From NCBI GenBank assembly GCA_028279505.1, contig JANQNP010000122.1, positions 1-61,737 of the forward strand: DNA of 61,737 nt, written 5' to 3'. Every line of letters begins with the position of its first letter. Positions within the stretch are counted from its first letter, which is position 1. Under the pieces are notes generated by a model. It saw nothing but the letters and a program-made list of their open reading frames with translations. It was not told where the DNA came from and did not search any database. The DNA comes from Dehalococcoidia bacterium. Lineage in GTDB: Bacteria > Chloroflexota > Dehalococcoidia > UBA2979. The position numbers and the translations under genes were made by a program. Shown here in pieces: positions 17,660-26,516 of the stretch.

Positions 17660-18073
17660 GCGGCGAGGGGCCACCGCGGGCCCGGGCGGTGGGCGATGCG
17701 ACCTCGGAGGATTGCCCTCTTCGCGGGTACGAGCGGGTTGAGTGCTGGCCGGACCGGGCGAGTACGCGCCCGAGGATGGTCGCGGGCTTCGCCCGCGACG
17801 TTGGTTTCTAGGTATCCCACCCGCCCGCCCAAATGCTCAGCGGTGGGCTGCGCCCCCCGCACCCCCCGCCCCGGACGGTGGACTGAGACCTCAGTCACCT
17901 CTTGCCACCTGATGGGCGCCAGTTCGACGTGCATCGAAGGGGTAGCGACGGGTAGGTAGCGGAAGCGCCCACAACGACGCAGACGGTGGCTCGGCGGCAA
18001 TCGAGAGGTCACAGAGACGCTCAACCCAACCGAAGGCCGGAGCGGGTGCCTGCGTCGGGGTCGGCCGGGCGCA
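17660..18073. other. Intergenic region with a dispersed repeat copy
   Basis: About 410 bases without a gene. They contain a perfect 9-bp hairpin (17779-17799) and the long repeat copy D; the remainder shows no recognisable signal. Confidence 0.55.
17779..17868. repeat. Dispersed intergenic palindromic repeat, copy D
   Basis: The hairpin GTCGCGGGC-TTC-GCCCGCGAC (17779-17799) is followed by GTTGGTTTCTAGGTA, TCCCACCCGCCCGCCC, AAATGCTCAG and a second hairpin GCGGTGGGC-TGC-GCCCCCCGC (17840-17860) with ACCCC. The last part aligns closely with 32465-32516 and 5578-5618. Confidence 0.65.
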
Positions 18074-18805
18074 CTAGCGGTCCAAGGCCGCGCGGGTGCG
18101 GTCGGGGAAGTCGCCGCAGATGGCGTCGACGCCGGCGTCGCGGACGCGGGTGAGGTCGTCTGGTTCGTTGACGGTCCAGGTGGCGACGAGGAGGCCGCGG
18201 CGGCGGGCGCGGTCGACGAATTCGGGGGTGACGTCGCGGTGGGAGACGCTGAGGCCGGCGGCGCCGATGCGGGGGGCGAATTCGAACGGGTCGACGTCGC
18301 CGAGGTAGGCGGCGGAGCGGGATGAGGTGGTGAGCCAGGCGGGGACTTCGGGGAGGGCGGCGCGGGAGGCTTCGACGACGGCGGGCTGGAAGCACCAGAT
18401 CCAGGACCAGTCGATGGCGTCGTGGGCGCGGACGGCGGCGGCGACGCGCTCCTCGATGCCGGCCTCCTTGAGCTCGATGACGAGCAGGCCGCGGCCAGCG
18501 ACGCAGGCGAGGGTTTCGTCGAAGGTGGGGATCGGCTGGGGGCCAGCGTCGTCGAAGGGGTCGAGGACCTGGAGGGTGCGGAGCTCCTCGAGGGTGACTT
18601 CGGCGAGGGGGCGAGGGTCGCCGACGGTGCGCTCGAGAGTGGCGTCGTGCATGAGGACGAGCTGGCCGTCGGCGGTGGCGCGGACGTCGATCTCGATGCC
18701 GTCGGCGCCGCCCTCGATTGCCGCGTCGATGCCGATGAGGGTGTTCTCGGGCAGCGTGCCCATCTGGGTGCGGTGGGAGATGACGAGCGGGTCGCGGTCG
18801 GGCAT
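18074..18805 (-). CDS. Glycerophosphodiester phosphodiesterase
   Basis: A 243-residue GDPD-family TIM barrel that hydrolyses glycerophosphodiesters to an alcohol and glycerol 3-phosphate. Catalytic and metal-binding residues are visible: SHRTQMGTLPENTL (the usual HRG is HRT here, followed by the ENT motif), GADGIEIDVRATADG and LMHDATLERTVGD. There is no signal peptide, so it is cytosolic. The ATG at 18805 begins directly before the first strand; a GTG at 18823 would add six residues. It is monocistronic and divergent from the glycosyltransferase. Confidence 0.93.
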   Translation of the reverse strand: MPDRDPLVISHRTQMGTLPENTLIGIDAAIEGGADGIEIDVRATADGQLVLMHDATLERTVGDPRPLAEVTLEELRTLQVLDPFDDAGPQPIPTFDETLACVAGRGLLVIELKEAGIEERVAAAVRAHDAIDWSWIWCFQPAVVEASRAALPEVPAWLTTSSRSAAYLGDVDPFEFAPRIGAAGLSVSHRDVTPEFVDRARRRGLLVATWTVNEPDDLTRVRDAGVDAICGDFPDRTRAALDR

Positions 18806-19065
18806 CAGCGAGGAGTCCAACACTGAGGATTCTGGCGCGGGCGGTTCCAGCTCCCGTGGTTCGGGGTGTAACGATCGCGGGACGGTTGGTTCGACACAGG
18901 ACCTCCGCCGCTACTCTTTGATGGCGAGCGGACCGAAGATAGCGTCGGATCGAACACTCGATCGCTCATCCTCCCGTTAATTTCTTTCTGCATTATGAAG
19001 CGGTAGGTAACGAGGGTGATCAGTGATCGCCACGGCTGCGATCGGCTGTGCACGGGGGCATTTCG

Positions 19066-20166
19066 TTGCGGATCCGGTACTGGGCTCGACAGTTCGACCT
19101 TGATGACATCGAGGATGTGGCGGCGCGGCTCGCGCCGTCGCTGGCGGATCGCGGGCACGAGGTTGCGCTGATCGCACCAGCCGCGGAGCAGCCATCCGAC
19201 GCGATCGTGAGCGAACGGTTAGCCATCCACCGAGTGGATGGCGACGAGCATGGGACTGCGAGTCGGCTGCCGTCGCCCGCGGGTGACGCGCCCGACATCG
19301 AGCTGTTCGAGACCGGGGGGCGGCTCTCCTCGTACGCGTGTTCCGTGATCGAACGTGACGGGCGGCCGCTGCTCGCCTCGATTCATTGCCCGCTGGCGGA
19401 TACGACGCACCGGGAGGGCGACCCGGAGGGATCGCTGCTGGAGCGCGCCGCGGCGATCGCCGTCGACACGGAGGCGATCGCGGGGCAGCTCAAGGCGTTC
19501 GTGCCGGGGAGCGGTCCCCGGACGGCGGTGGTCGAGGCGGGGTTGCCGCTGACCGACCTGGCGCCGGGGCCGCGCTTGCTGAAGCGGCCGACGCTGCTGG
19601 CGGCCGGGCGACTGCATCGCAGCGCCGGGTTCGACATCGCGATCTCCGCGCTGGCTGACATTCGCACGCGCTTCGGGACCGCCGAGCTGACGATTGTGGG
19701 CGAAGGGCCGGAGCGGCCTGCGCTGGAGGCGCAGGCGGTAGAGCTGGGGCTGGCGGACGTGGTGCATTTCCGCGGCGCGGTCGCGGCATCGCGGCTGCCG
19801 GCGATCGTGAACCAGTCGAGCCTGATCGTGGTGCCCTCGAGAGTGCCGGTGTCGGGGAGTGCGATCGCGATCCTCGGCGGGCAACTGCTGCGCCCGGTGA
19901 TCGCGTCGGCGATCGGTGGGCTCGACGAGATCATCGAGCAGCACGGGAGCGGGCTGCTGGTGGTGCCGGAGGATCCGGCGGCGCTGGCGGGCGCGGCGCG
20001 ACGGCTGCTGTCGGAGCCGGGCGGCGCGGCGGACCTGGGCCGGCGCGGACGAACGCTCGCGCGTGAGCGGTTCGGCTGGGACCGGTTCGTCGACGAGATG
20101 GAAGGGCTGCTGGAGTCGGCGTTAACGCCGACGGTGGCCGGGGCGGGCACGGCGACCGCCGGCTAG
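19066..20166 (+). CDS. GT4-family glycosyltransferase
   Basis: About 366 residues with a GT-B fold. The N-terminal RQFDLDDIEDVAARLAPSL and DRGHEVALIAP are the acceptor-side Rossmann unit, and the C-terminal half holds LLAAGRLHRSAGFDIAISAL, LTIVGEGPERPALEAQA and the donor-binding IGGLDEIIEQHGSGLLVVPED, ending in RERFGWDRFVDEM. The usual E-x7-E is altered (SRVPVSGSAIAILGG), so activity or donor choice may be unusual. The TTG at 19066, 7 nt after a GGGGG stretch, gives a normal family N-terminus; a GTG at 19048 is the alternative. Convergent with the histidine kinase operon. Confidence 0.82.
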   Translation: MRIRYWARQFDLDDIEDVAARLAPSLADRGHEVALIAPAAEQPSDAIVSERLAIHRVDGDEHGTASRLPSPAGDAPDIELFETGGRLSSYACSVIERDGRPLLASIHCPLADTTHREGDPEGSLLERAAAIAVDTEAIAGQLKAFVPGSGPRTAVVEAGLPLTDLAPGPRLLKRPTLLAAGRLHRSAGFDIAISALADIRTRFGTAELTIVGEGPERPALEAQAVELGLADVVHFRGAVAASRLPAIVNQSSLIVVPSRVPVSGSAIAILGGQLLRPVIASAIGGLDEIIEQHGSGLLVVPEDPAALAGAARRLLSEPGGAADLGRRGRTLARERFGWDRFVDEMEGLLESALTPTVAGAGTATAG

Positions 20167-20227
20167 CGCCTCTCTTCCAAACACCTCAACTTCAAGCGAC
20201 CACCCGAGCAGCGCGTCCTAGCGACCG

Positions 20228-21631
20228 TCAGCGGGGCTCTTCGCGATCGCGCAGCGGGGCGCGCACGACGATGCGGGCGCCGCCGGTTGGGGCGTCCTCG
20301 ATGGTGACGCGGCCGCCGTGGACCTCGGCCTGCTGGGCGACGAGGGCGAGGCCGAGTCCGCTGCCCATGGCGCGGGCCTTGCTGCCGCGGGCGAAGCGCT
20401 CGAGGACGGTGGCGCGTTCGTCGGGGGCGATGCCGGGGCCATTGTCCTCGACGGCGAGCATCCACTCGCGGCCGTCGTCGCCGAGGAAGACGACGGCGCG
20501 GGTGGGGGTGCCGTCGAGGGGTGCGCCGTGGGTGACGGCGTTGCGGATCAGGTTGTCGACGAGGACACGCATGCCCTCGGGCCAGACGCGGGTCGGCGGG
20601 GGGTCGGCCGGGACGGAGAGCTGGATGGTGGCGTCGGGGAAGCGGGCCTGGGCCTGGGCGACGGTGCCATCGACAAGCTCGGCGAGGTCGGTGAGCTCGA
20701 AGAGGTCGGCGGCGGCGAGGTCGCCGCGGGCGAGGAGGCGGAGGGCCTCGAGGGCTTCGAGCAGGCGCCGTTGCTGGGCGCTGACGTCGCTGACGATGGC
20801 GGCGCGCTCCTCGGGCGGGAGGTCGGGGTTGGCGGCGAGGACCTCGAGGTTGGTCTGCATGCTGGTGAGCGGGGTGCGGAGCTCGTGGGCGACGTTGCCG
20901 GCGAAGCCGCGGGAGGCGTCGAGCGCGGCCTGGGTCTGCTCGGCGCCTTCCTGGATGCGCTCGAGCATGGTGTTCAGGCTGTGGGCGAGGTCGTCGACTT
21001 CGGAGGGGCCCTGGTTCACGGGGACGCGGACGCTGAGGTCGACGGTCTCGGAGACGCGCTCGGCCTCGCGTCGGAGGCTCGCAACCGGGCCCGTGGCGAA
21101 GGCACCGAGGAGCCAGCCACCGGCGCCAGCTCCAGCGATGGCGGCGCCACCGACGACGAAGATGAGGCGACGGAGGTCTTGCAACGTGGCTTCGATCCCG
21201 GCCATCGAGCCGCCGACCTGGATCGTGAGGTCACGCGCCCCCATCTGGCCGCGGCGCGCGTCCGCGGCGAAGACACGCCAGCTTTCGCCGTCTTCCTCGT
21301 CCTGCTCCGAGAAGCCGAGCGGGACCTCCGGGTCGATGTCCGGGAAGTCGTTGGTGAAGAGCACGGTCTCGCCCTCGGTGACACGGACGCCGAGGTTGAG
21401 GTCGCCGCGGTTGGGCGGGCGCGGCGGGAGGCCGTTGTCCTCGAGGATGGTGCGCAGCCCCTGCCGGCGCACCTGCTCGACCTGAGCCTGGAGCTCGCGA
21501 TCGAGGTCGCGGAGGCGATCGCGCTCGGTGAGGGTGATGACGGCGATGCCGGAGAGGACGACGGCGACGACGGTGGCAAGCACCGCGGCGAGCGCCACCC
21601 GGGAGCGCAGACTGACGCGGAACCTACCCAT
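20228..21631 (-). CDS. Sensor histidine kinase
   Basis: A 467-residue membrane kinase. It has an N-terminal transmembrane helix (about 10-32), an extracytoplasmic region of ~130 residues, a second helix (about 155-180), a HAMP linker, HisKA with the phospho-accepting histidine in NVAHELRTPLTSMQTNLEV, and a HATPase_c domain with N box LVDNLIRNAVTHG, G1 EDNGPGIAPDE and G2 GSGLGLALVAQQ. ATG 21631 has GGTGGG upstream. It is the third gene of the operon secreted protein, response regulator, kinase, and starts 24 nt after the regulator's stop. Confidence 0.95.
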   Translation of the reverse strand: MGRFRVSLRSRVALAAVLATVVAVVLSGIAVITLTERDRLRDLDRELQAQVEQVRRQGLRTILEDNGLPPRPPNRGDLNLGVRVTEGETVLFTNDFPDIDPEVPLGFSEQDEEDGESWRVFAADARRGQMGARDLTIQVGGSMAGIEATLQDLRRLIFVVGGAAIAGAGAGGWLLGAFATGPVASLRREAERVSETVDLSVRVPVNQGPSEVDDLAHSLNTMLERIQEGAEQTQAALDASRGFAGNVAHELRTPLTSMQTNLEVLAANPDLPPEERAAIVSDVSAQQRRLLEALEALRLLARGDLAAADLFELTDLAELVDGTVAQAQARFPDATIQLSVPADPPPTRVWPEGMRVLVDNLIRNAVTHGAPLDGTPTRAVVFLGDDGREWMLAVEDNGPGIAPDERATVLERFARGSKARAMGSGLGLALVAQQAEVHGGRVTIEDAPTGGARIVVRAPLRDREEPR

Positions 21632-21655
21632 GCAAGCCCACCGGTCGCCGCGGCG

Positions 21656-22345
21656 TCATGACCGGAGTACGAACCCGACGCCGCGCACAGTCTGGATGAG
21701 GCGGGGCTCGCCGTCCGCTTCGAGCTTGCGGCGGAGGTAGCCGACGAAGACGTCGACGACGTTGCTGTCGACCTCGAAGTCGTAGCCCCAGACGCGCTCG
21801 AGGAGCTTGGCGCGGGAGAGGACGATGCCCTCGTTGCGGGCGAGCAGCTCGAGGAGTTCGAACTCGCGGCGGGTGAGCTCGATCTCGCGCTCTCCTCGGA
21901 AGACCTGGCGGCGCGCCGGGTCGACGATCAGGTCGTCGACGGTGAGGCGGTCGCTGTTCTCCTCGGGATCGGCGTTCGCGCGGCGGAGCAGCGCACGGAG
22001 GCGGGCGATCAGCTCGGGGAGCGCGAAAGGCTTGACGAGGTAGTCGTCGGCGCCGGCCTCGAGGCCGGCGACACGGTCGGCGACCTCGTCGTTGGCGGAG
22101 AGGATGCAGATGGGGACGTCGTGGCCGTTGGCGCGGAGGGTGCGGGTGACGCTGACGCCATCGAGGTCAGGCATGTTGATGTCGAGGACGACGACGTCCG
22201 GCGCGCGCTCGTCGACGGCGTGGAGTGCCTCGACGCCACCGGAGGCGCTGCGGACGCCGAAGCCCTCGACGCGGAGGCCGCGTTCGAGGGCCACGATGAT
22301 CGCCGGGTCGTCATCGACCACGAGCACGTCTGCTTGCGGGTTGAT
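21656..22345 (-). CDS. OmpR-family response regulator
   Basis: A 229-residue MprA/MtrA-like regulator. The receiver has VVDDDPAI, the phosphorylated Asp in [14 protein letters not shown], the switch Ser/Thr in ICILSANDE and the Lys in YLVKPFA. The C-terminal winged helix has [17 protein letters not shown] and [19 protein letters not shown] strong AAGGAG (22353-22358) lies exactly 7 nt before an in-frame ATC at 22345, giving an N-terminus of the normal type (M)[14 protein letters not shown]. The first canonical codon is a GTG at 22327, 25 nt from the ribosome site and abutting the first strand. The ATC start is therefore preferred. Confidence 0.93.
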   Translation of the reverse strand: MNPQADVLVVDDDPAIIVALERGLRVEGFGVRSASGGVEALHAVDERAPDVVVLDINMPDLDGVSVTRTLRANGHDVPICILSANDEVADRVAGLEAGADDYLVKPFALPELIARLRALLRRANADPEENSDRLTVDDLIVDPARRQVFRGEREIELTRREFELLELLARNEGIVLSRAKLLERVWGYDFEVDSNVVDVFVGYLRRKLEADGEPRLIQTVRGVGFVLRS

Positions 22346-22438
22346 GGCCGATCTCCTTCAGCGCGTCAGTGGTGCGGCGGGCGGAGCCCGGTCGGGCCTG
22401 CTCGAGACCCGACCGTCTTTCCAGCTTGCCCAGCGGGC

Positions 22439-23173
22439 CTACAGCGAGATCGCGTCGGCGCTGGAGTCCGGACCGCCGCGGAAGCCGCGGCCGAAGCCGT
22501 TGGACTCACGGAACTCCCGGAGCAGTTCCCGCAGCGTCTCGGTGTCCTCCGCGTCGAGTGCCGCCTGGAGCGCGTCGTACTGAGTGTCGTCGATCACGCC
22601 GTTTTCGAGGAGGTCCTCGATCTTGTCGCCGATGCGCTCGAGGCGCTGCTCCTGGCGGAGGTCGAAGAGGGTGCCGTCCTCGTAGGCGGCGAGCATCTCG
22701 TCGGCCTCGGCCTGGGTGATGGTGCCATCGGCGACCTTCTCGTCGAGCTTCGCCTGGATGACGGTGTCGTGGGCGTCCTCGAGGTCAGCGGCGCTGATGC
22801 CGAGCTCGGCGGCCACGTCCGCAATCCACTCGGCGCGGGCGTCGAGGCGCTCGGCGGGGGTCAGGTCGGCGGGGTTCGGGCGCTCTTCGCCAGCGTCCTG
22901 GCGGGCCTCGATGACGGCCTTCACGGCGTCGCGGTAGACCTCGACTTCGACGCCGATCTGCTCAGCGACCGCGGCGCCGCGCAGACCTCGGTGGTGTCGC
23001 CCGTGGTGACCGCGGCGCTCTTCGCCGTCGCCCTCGACAGCCTGCTGGATGGTCTGCGTGGTGACGTCACCGGACGGTACGGACGCGGCGCTGGCCGGTC
23101 CGGTCATCGCGACGCCGCCGATGGCGACGACGCCGAGTGCGCCGGCGATCGGGGCCTTCTTCTTCCAACCCAT
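22439..23173 (-). CDS. Secreted acidic helical protein, first gene of a two-component operon
   Basis: A 244-residue protein with a clear signal peptide (about residues 1-29, AIGGVAMTGPASAA cleavage region), a His/Arg-rich stretch (RRGHHGRHHRG) and then ~180 residues of mainly acidic helices. Two segments of the form KLDEKVADGTITQAEADEML and KIEDLLENGVIDDTQYDAL repeat one helix-turn-helix unit resembling SHOCT-like or Spy/CpxP-like repeats. ATG 23173 follows GAGGAG at ideal distance. As the first gene of the operon with the regulator and kinase, it may be an extracytoplasmic modulator or the main target of the system. No enzymatic residues are apparent. Confidence 0.8.
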   Translation of the reverse strand: MGWKKKAPIAGALGVVAIGGVAMTGPASAASVPSGDVTTQTIQQAVEGDGEERRGHHGRHHRGLRGAAVAEQIGVEVEVYRDAVKAVIEARQDAGEERPNPADLTPAERLDARAEWIADVAAELGISAADLEDAHDTVIQAKLDEKVADGTITQAEADEMLAAYEDGTLFDLRQEQRLERIGDKIEDLLENGVIDDTQYDALQAALDAEDTETLRELLREFRESNGFGRGFRGGPDSSADAISL

Positions 23174-23235
23174 CGTTCTTCTCCTCGTTCGAATCCTGGT
23201 TCGCAGTGGTTGCGTTGATTCCAGATTCGACGGGC

Positions 23236-23257
23236 TCTCTAAGAGAACTCTGAGAGA
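23236..23257. promoter_or_regulatory. Tandem 11-bp operator candidate for the response regulator
   Basis: Two adjacent 11-mers, TCTCTAAGAGA (23236-23246) and ACTCTGAGAGA (23247-23257), match at 9 of 11 positions. Each is itself nearly palindromic. OmpR-family dimers bind such tandem sites. They lie 63 nt upstream of the secreted-protein start and in the spacer shared with the divergent serine hydrolase gene, so either or both genes could be controlled. Confidence 0.55.
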
Positions 23258-23443
23258 GCAATGAACCTCCCCTGAGGTTTCTTGTTCGACCCTTCGGGTC
23301 TTCTTGGCTGACCGTTCCGGACAGCTTGAGCCGCTGTTGCGGGCGTCTTGGAGCGGTGCGGGTGCCGTCGATGGGCCGGACGGACCGCCGTGGAGCGACG
23401 TATCGTGCGATTCGCCGAGGGCGCGCCGGACGAGGAGTGGGTG

Positions 23444-24826
23444 ATGACGCTGAGCGAGCGGGTCGAGGGGGTGGTGGAGGCGTACCGCGCGGAGCACGAC
23501 ATTCCGGGCGCAGCGGTGGCGGTGGTGCAGGACGGGGCGATCGTCCTCGAGGAGGGGTATGGCCTCGCGAACGTCGAGACGGGGGCGGCGCCGACGCCGC
23601 ACACGCTGTGGCCGATCGCGTCGCTCACGAAGTCGTTCACGGGAGTGGCGGCGATGCAGCAGGTGGAGCGTGGGCGGCTGCTCCTCGATGAGCCGATCAC
23701 GAGCTACCTGCCGGAGTTCCGGTTCGCGGACGTGGAGGCGAGCCGGAAGATCACGGTGCGGAGCCTGCTGCTGCACGCGGGCGGGATCGGGCGGAGCGGG
23801 CACCAGGACACGCTGCGGGAGGTCTCGGACGAGGCGTACCCGACGCGCGAGCAGCTGGTGGCGGCCCTCGAGACGGCGGTGCAGCAGAGCGCACCGCACA
23901 CGGCGTGGTCGTACTCGAACGAGGGGTACGCGACGGCGGGGCACACGATCGAGACGGCGGCGGGGGAGCCGCTGGAGGATCTGTTCCAGCAGGGGATCTT
24001 CGACCGGGTGGGGATGGCGAACTCGCACCCGCGGTTCCAGAACTGGCGCGAGGCGGACGACCGGGCGATCCCCTACGGGCGGGAGCACGTGGGTCCGTTC
24101 GACTCCGGCGAGCAGCACGGCGAGTACACGGTGATCCGCCTGCCTCGGGACTACCGACCGTTCCTGTCGACGGGCGGGACGTGCAGCACGGTGCACGACC
24201 TGGCGCTCTACCAGATCGCGACGATGCGCTACCGGGACTCGCCGCTGCTCTCGCGGGGGTCGCTCGACTCCGCACATAGCGCGCAGCTCCAGTACGGGGA
24301 CAGCGGTTGGGGGTACGGGCTCGGCTGGCAGGTGATGTGGACGTGGGACGGCGCGCGGGCGATCGGGCACTCGGGCGGGCTGCCGGGGGTGTCGAACTAC
24401 TCGCTGATGATCCCGGCGGAGGGGATCGGCGTCGTGGTGCTGACGAACCGGAACGACCGGACGGGGATGGCCCTCGCGGAGCTGCTGATGAACGAGGTGC
24501 GGGAGGAGCCACCGTTCCGGGCGTCGCTCGACGAGCCGTTGCCGTTCGGTTCGAACTACGAGCCGGGGCCAGGCGACCTCGATGAGTACGCGGGCGGCTA
24601 CGAATTCCGGATGGGGCCGGCGAGCGTGGAGGCGACGGAGCGCGGTGTGCTGATCCGGACGCCGAGCCGGTACGACGCGCACGAGGTGCGAATCGACGCG
24701 CTGGCGGTTGGGCCGGACGTGTTCCTGGGGCGGTACGGGGCGGAGCCGATCTACTTCATGCGGGACGACGCGGGGGCGATCCGCGGGTTCACGCACATTG
24801 GGTACTACTACCCGCGTACCGCGTAG
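23444..24826 (+). CDS. Serine hydrolase of the class C beta-lactamase / esterase family
   Basis: A 460-residue protein of the beta-lactamase-fold esterase family. The nucleophile motif is S60-L-T-K63 in LWPIASLTKSFTGVAAM, the Tyr motif is YSN in AWSYSNEGYATAG, and the third motif is HSG in AIGHSGGLPG. A C-terminal ~110-residue lipocalin-like beta domain follows (GDLDEYAGGYEFRMGPASVE). No signal peptide is seen, so it probably acts in the cytoplasm as an esterase or peptidase rather than as a drug-inactivating enzyme. ATG 23444 (or the GTG just before it) follows GAGGAG. Confidence 0.9.
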   Translation: MTLSERVEGVVEAYRAEHDIPGAAVAVVQDGAIVLEEGYGLANVETGAAPTPHTLWPIASLTKSFTGVAAMQQVERGRLLLDEPITSYLPEFRFADVEASRKITVRSLLLHAGGIGRSGHQDTLREVSDEAYPTREQLVAALETAVQQSAPHTAWSYSNEGYATAGHTIETAAGEPLEDLFQQGIFDRVGMANSHPRFQNWREADDRAIPYGREHVGPFDSGEQHGEYTVIRLPRDYRPFLSTGGTCSTVHDLALYQIATMRYRDSPLLSRGSLDSAHSAQLQYGDSGWGYGLGWQVMWTWDGARAIGHSGGLPGVSNYSLMIPAEGIGVVVLTNRNDRTGMALAELLMNEVREEPPFRASLDEPLPFGSNYEPGPGDLDEYAGGYEFRMGPASVEATERGVLIRTPSRYDAHEVRIDALAVGPDVFLGRYGAEPIYFMRDDAGAIRGFTHIGYYYPRTA

Positions 24827-24946
24827 GGCTACTTCTACCGGCGCACGGCTAGCGACTGGCGAGCGCGATGAGCGTTACACACGCCGCCCAGCGCCGCCGG
24901 GGATACTGATCGCAGGCCGGGATCGGTTCGAGGACCTCGAGGAGCC

Positions 24947-26434
24947 GTGGTGGCAGCGCAGTACGACATCGCCGTGATCGGGGGCGGGCCGGCGGGGCTG
25001 GCGATCGCCGAGGTGGCGCCGCGCCTGGGGGTGCGGATGGCGATCATCGAGGCAGCGAAGCTGGGCGGGGACTGCACGTGGGCGGGCTGCGTGCCGAGCA
25101 AGGCGCTACTCGCGGCGGGGAACGCGCGGCAGCGCGGGCGATCGGCGGAGCGGTTCGGGTTGCCGGGCTTCGAGGAGCGGGGTGCGGTCGACCTGGGCGC
25201 GGTGATGGACCGGATCCACGATCACCAGCAGGGGATCTTTGAGCGCGCGGACGCGCCGGAGCTGCTGCGCGAGCGCGGGATCGATGTGATCGAGGGGCGG
25301 GCACAGTTCGAGGGACCGGACCGGGTGACCGTGAACGGGGCGCCCGTTGATGCGCGGTACTTCGTGATCGCGACGGGGGCGTCGGCGGCGGTGCCGCCGA
25401 TCCCGGGGCTCGCCGAGGCGGGGTACCTGACGAACGAGACGGTGTGGGAGCTGCGGGAGCTGCCGCGGCGGCTGCTGGTGATCGGCGGGGGCGCGGTCGG
25501 ACTGGAGCTGGGGCAGGCGTTCGGGCGGCTGGGGTCGAGCGTGACGATCGTCGAGGCGGCGGCGGAGGTGCTGCCGGCGCTCGACGGGGGACTGGCCTCG
25601 ACGTTGCGGGGCGCCCTCGAGAGCGAGGGGGTTGCGGTGCACACCTCGGCGAGCGTGCGGGCGATCGAGGGTCGCGATGACGGGCCGTGCGCAGTCGTGG
25701 AGACAGCGGACGGGGTGATCGAGGTGGCGTACGACCAGGTTCTGGTGGCGACCGGGCGCCGGCCGAACGTGAAGGGCCTGGGCCTCGAGGCGGCGGGGGT
25801 CGCGTACGACCCGCGAGCCGGGGTGGCGGTGGACGGGAACATGCGCACCTCGAACCCGCGCGTGTACGCGGCGGGGGATGTGATCCCGGGGCCGCAGTTC
25901 ACGCACACGGCGGCGATGGAGGGCGTGAGCGCGATGATGTCGGCGGTGTTGCTGATGCCGCGACCGCTCGACCCGCAGCTCGTGCCGGTGGTGACGTACA
26001 CGTCGCCGGAGACGGCCTCGATCGGGCTGACGGAGGCGGAGGCGCGGGCGCAGTACGACGACGTGCGGGTGCGGCGGACGCCGCTGCTGGAGTCGGATCG
26101 GGCGACGGTCGACCAGGCGCCGCCGGGGTTCGTACAGGTGGTGACGCGGGGCGGGGGCGAACGGATCGTGGGCGCGCAGATCGTGGCGCCAGCGGCGGGC
26201 GAGGTGATCCACGAGTTCGGGCTGGCGATGCGCGAGGGGCTCGGGCTTCGCGATCTCGCACGGCTACCGCATGCCTATCCCTCGTACGCGCTCTCGGCGC
26301 AGCTGGCGGGTGTGGAGGCGATGCGGCCGTGGCTCGACAGCGGCTCGATCCAGCGGTTCGCGTCGTTCGCGCGCTGGGTGCCGGGGGAGCGGCTGCGGGG
26401 CGTATTGCGACGGGTGTTCCGGCGCCTCGGCTGA
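24947..26434 (+). CDS. Flavin disulfide reductase (MerA/Lpd-like)
   Basis: A 495-residue FAD enzyme of the pyridine nucleotide-disulfide family. It has an FAD site IAVIGGGPAGLAIAEVA, the redox pair CTWAGCVPSK, a second Rossmann unit LLVIGGGAVGLELGQAF for NAD(P)H, and the FAD-binding VYAAGDVIPG. The C-terminal dimerisation domain ends HAYPSYALSAQLAG, where lipoamide dehydrogenases have HPTxSE; the partner Glu is absent, so lipoamide is an unlikely substrate. It lacks the N-terminal metal domain and C-terminal cysteine pair of MerA. The GTG at 24947 has GAGGAG upstream. Substrate unknown. Confidence 0.88.
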   Translation: MVAAQYDIAVIGGGPAGLAIAEVAPRLGVRMAIIEAAKLGGDCTWAGCVPSKALLAAGNARQRGRSAERFGLPGFEERGAVDLGAVMDRIHDHQQGIFERADAPELLRERGIDVIEGRAQFEGPDRVTVNGAPVDARYFVIATGASAAVPPIPGLAEAGYLTNETVWELRELPRRLLVIGGGAVGLELGQAFGRLGSSVTIVEAAAEVLPALDGGLASTLRGALESEGVAVHTSASVRAIEGRDDGPCAVVETADGVIEVAYDQVLVATGRRPNVKGLGLEAAGVAYDPRAGVAVDGNMRTSNPRVYAAGDVIPGPQFTHTAAMEGVSAMMSAVLLMPRPLDPQLVPVVTYTSPETASIGLTEAEARAQYDDVRVRRTPLLESDRATVDQAPPGFVQVVTRGGGERIVGAQIVAPAAGEVIHEFGLAMREGLGLRDLARLPHAYPSYALSAQLAGVEAMRPWLDSGSIQRFASFARWVPGERLRGVLRRVFRRLG

Positions 26435-26516
26435 CGGCTCCGTTCCGCAGCACGGCTGACGCCTGGCGGACTACCGCGCCGACCGCCGACGCCGCACGAT
26501 GGGTGACGGTGGTGCG

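Noticed and set aside
22439..24796. A 785-codon minus-strand open frame running from the secreted protein through the serine hydrolase region
   Set aside because: The part beyond 23173 is antisense to a well-supported hydrolase, shows only Arg/Pro/His-rich low-information sequence, and the real gene has a clear ribosome site and signal peptide at 23173.
23444..24826. Beta-lactamase resistance gene
   Set aside because: Motifs SLTK, YSN and HSG mark the general serine hydrolase family; there is no signal peptide and the C-terminal domain is that of esterase/peptidase-like members.
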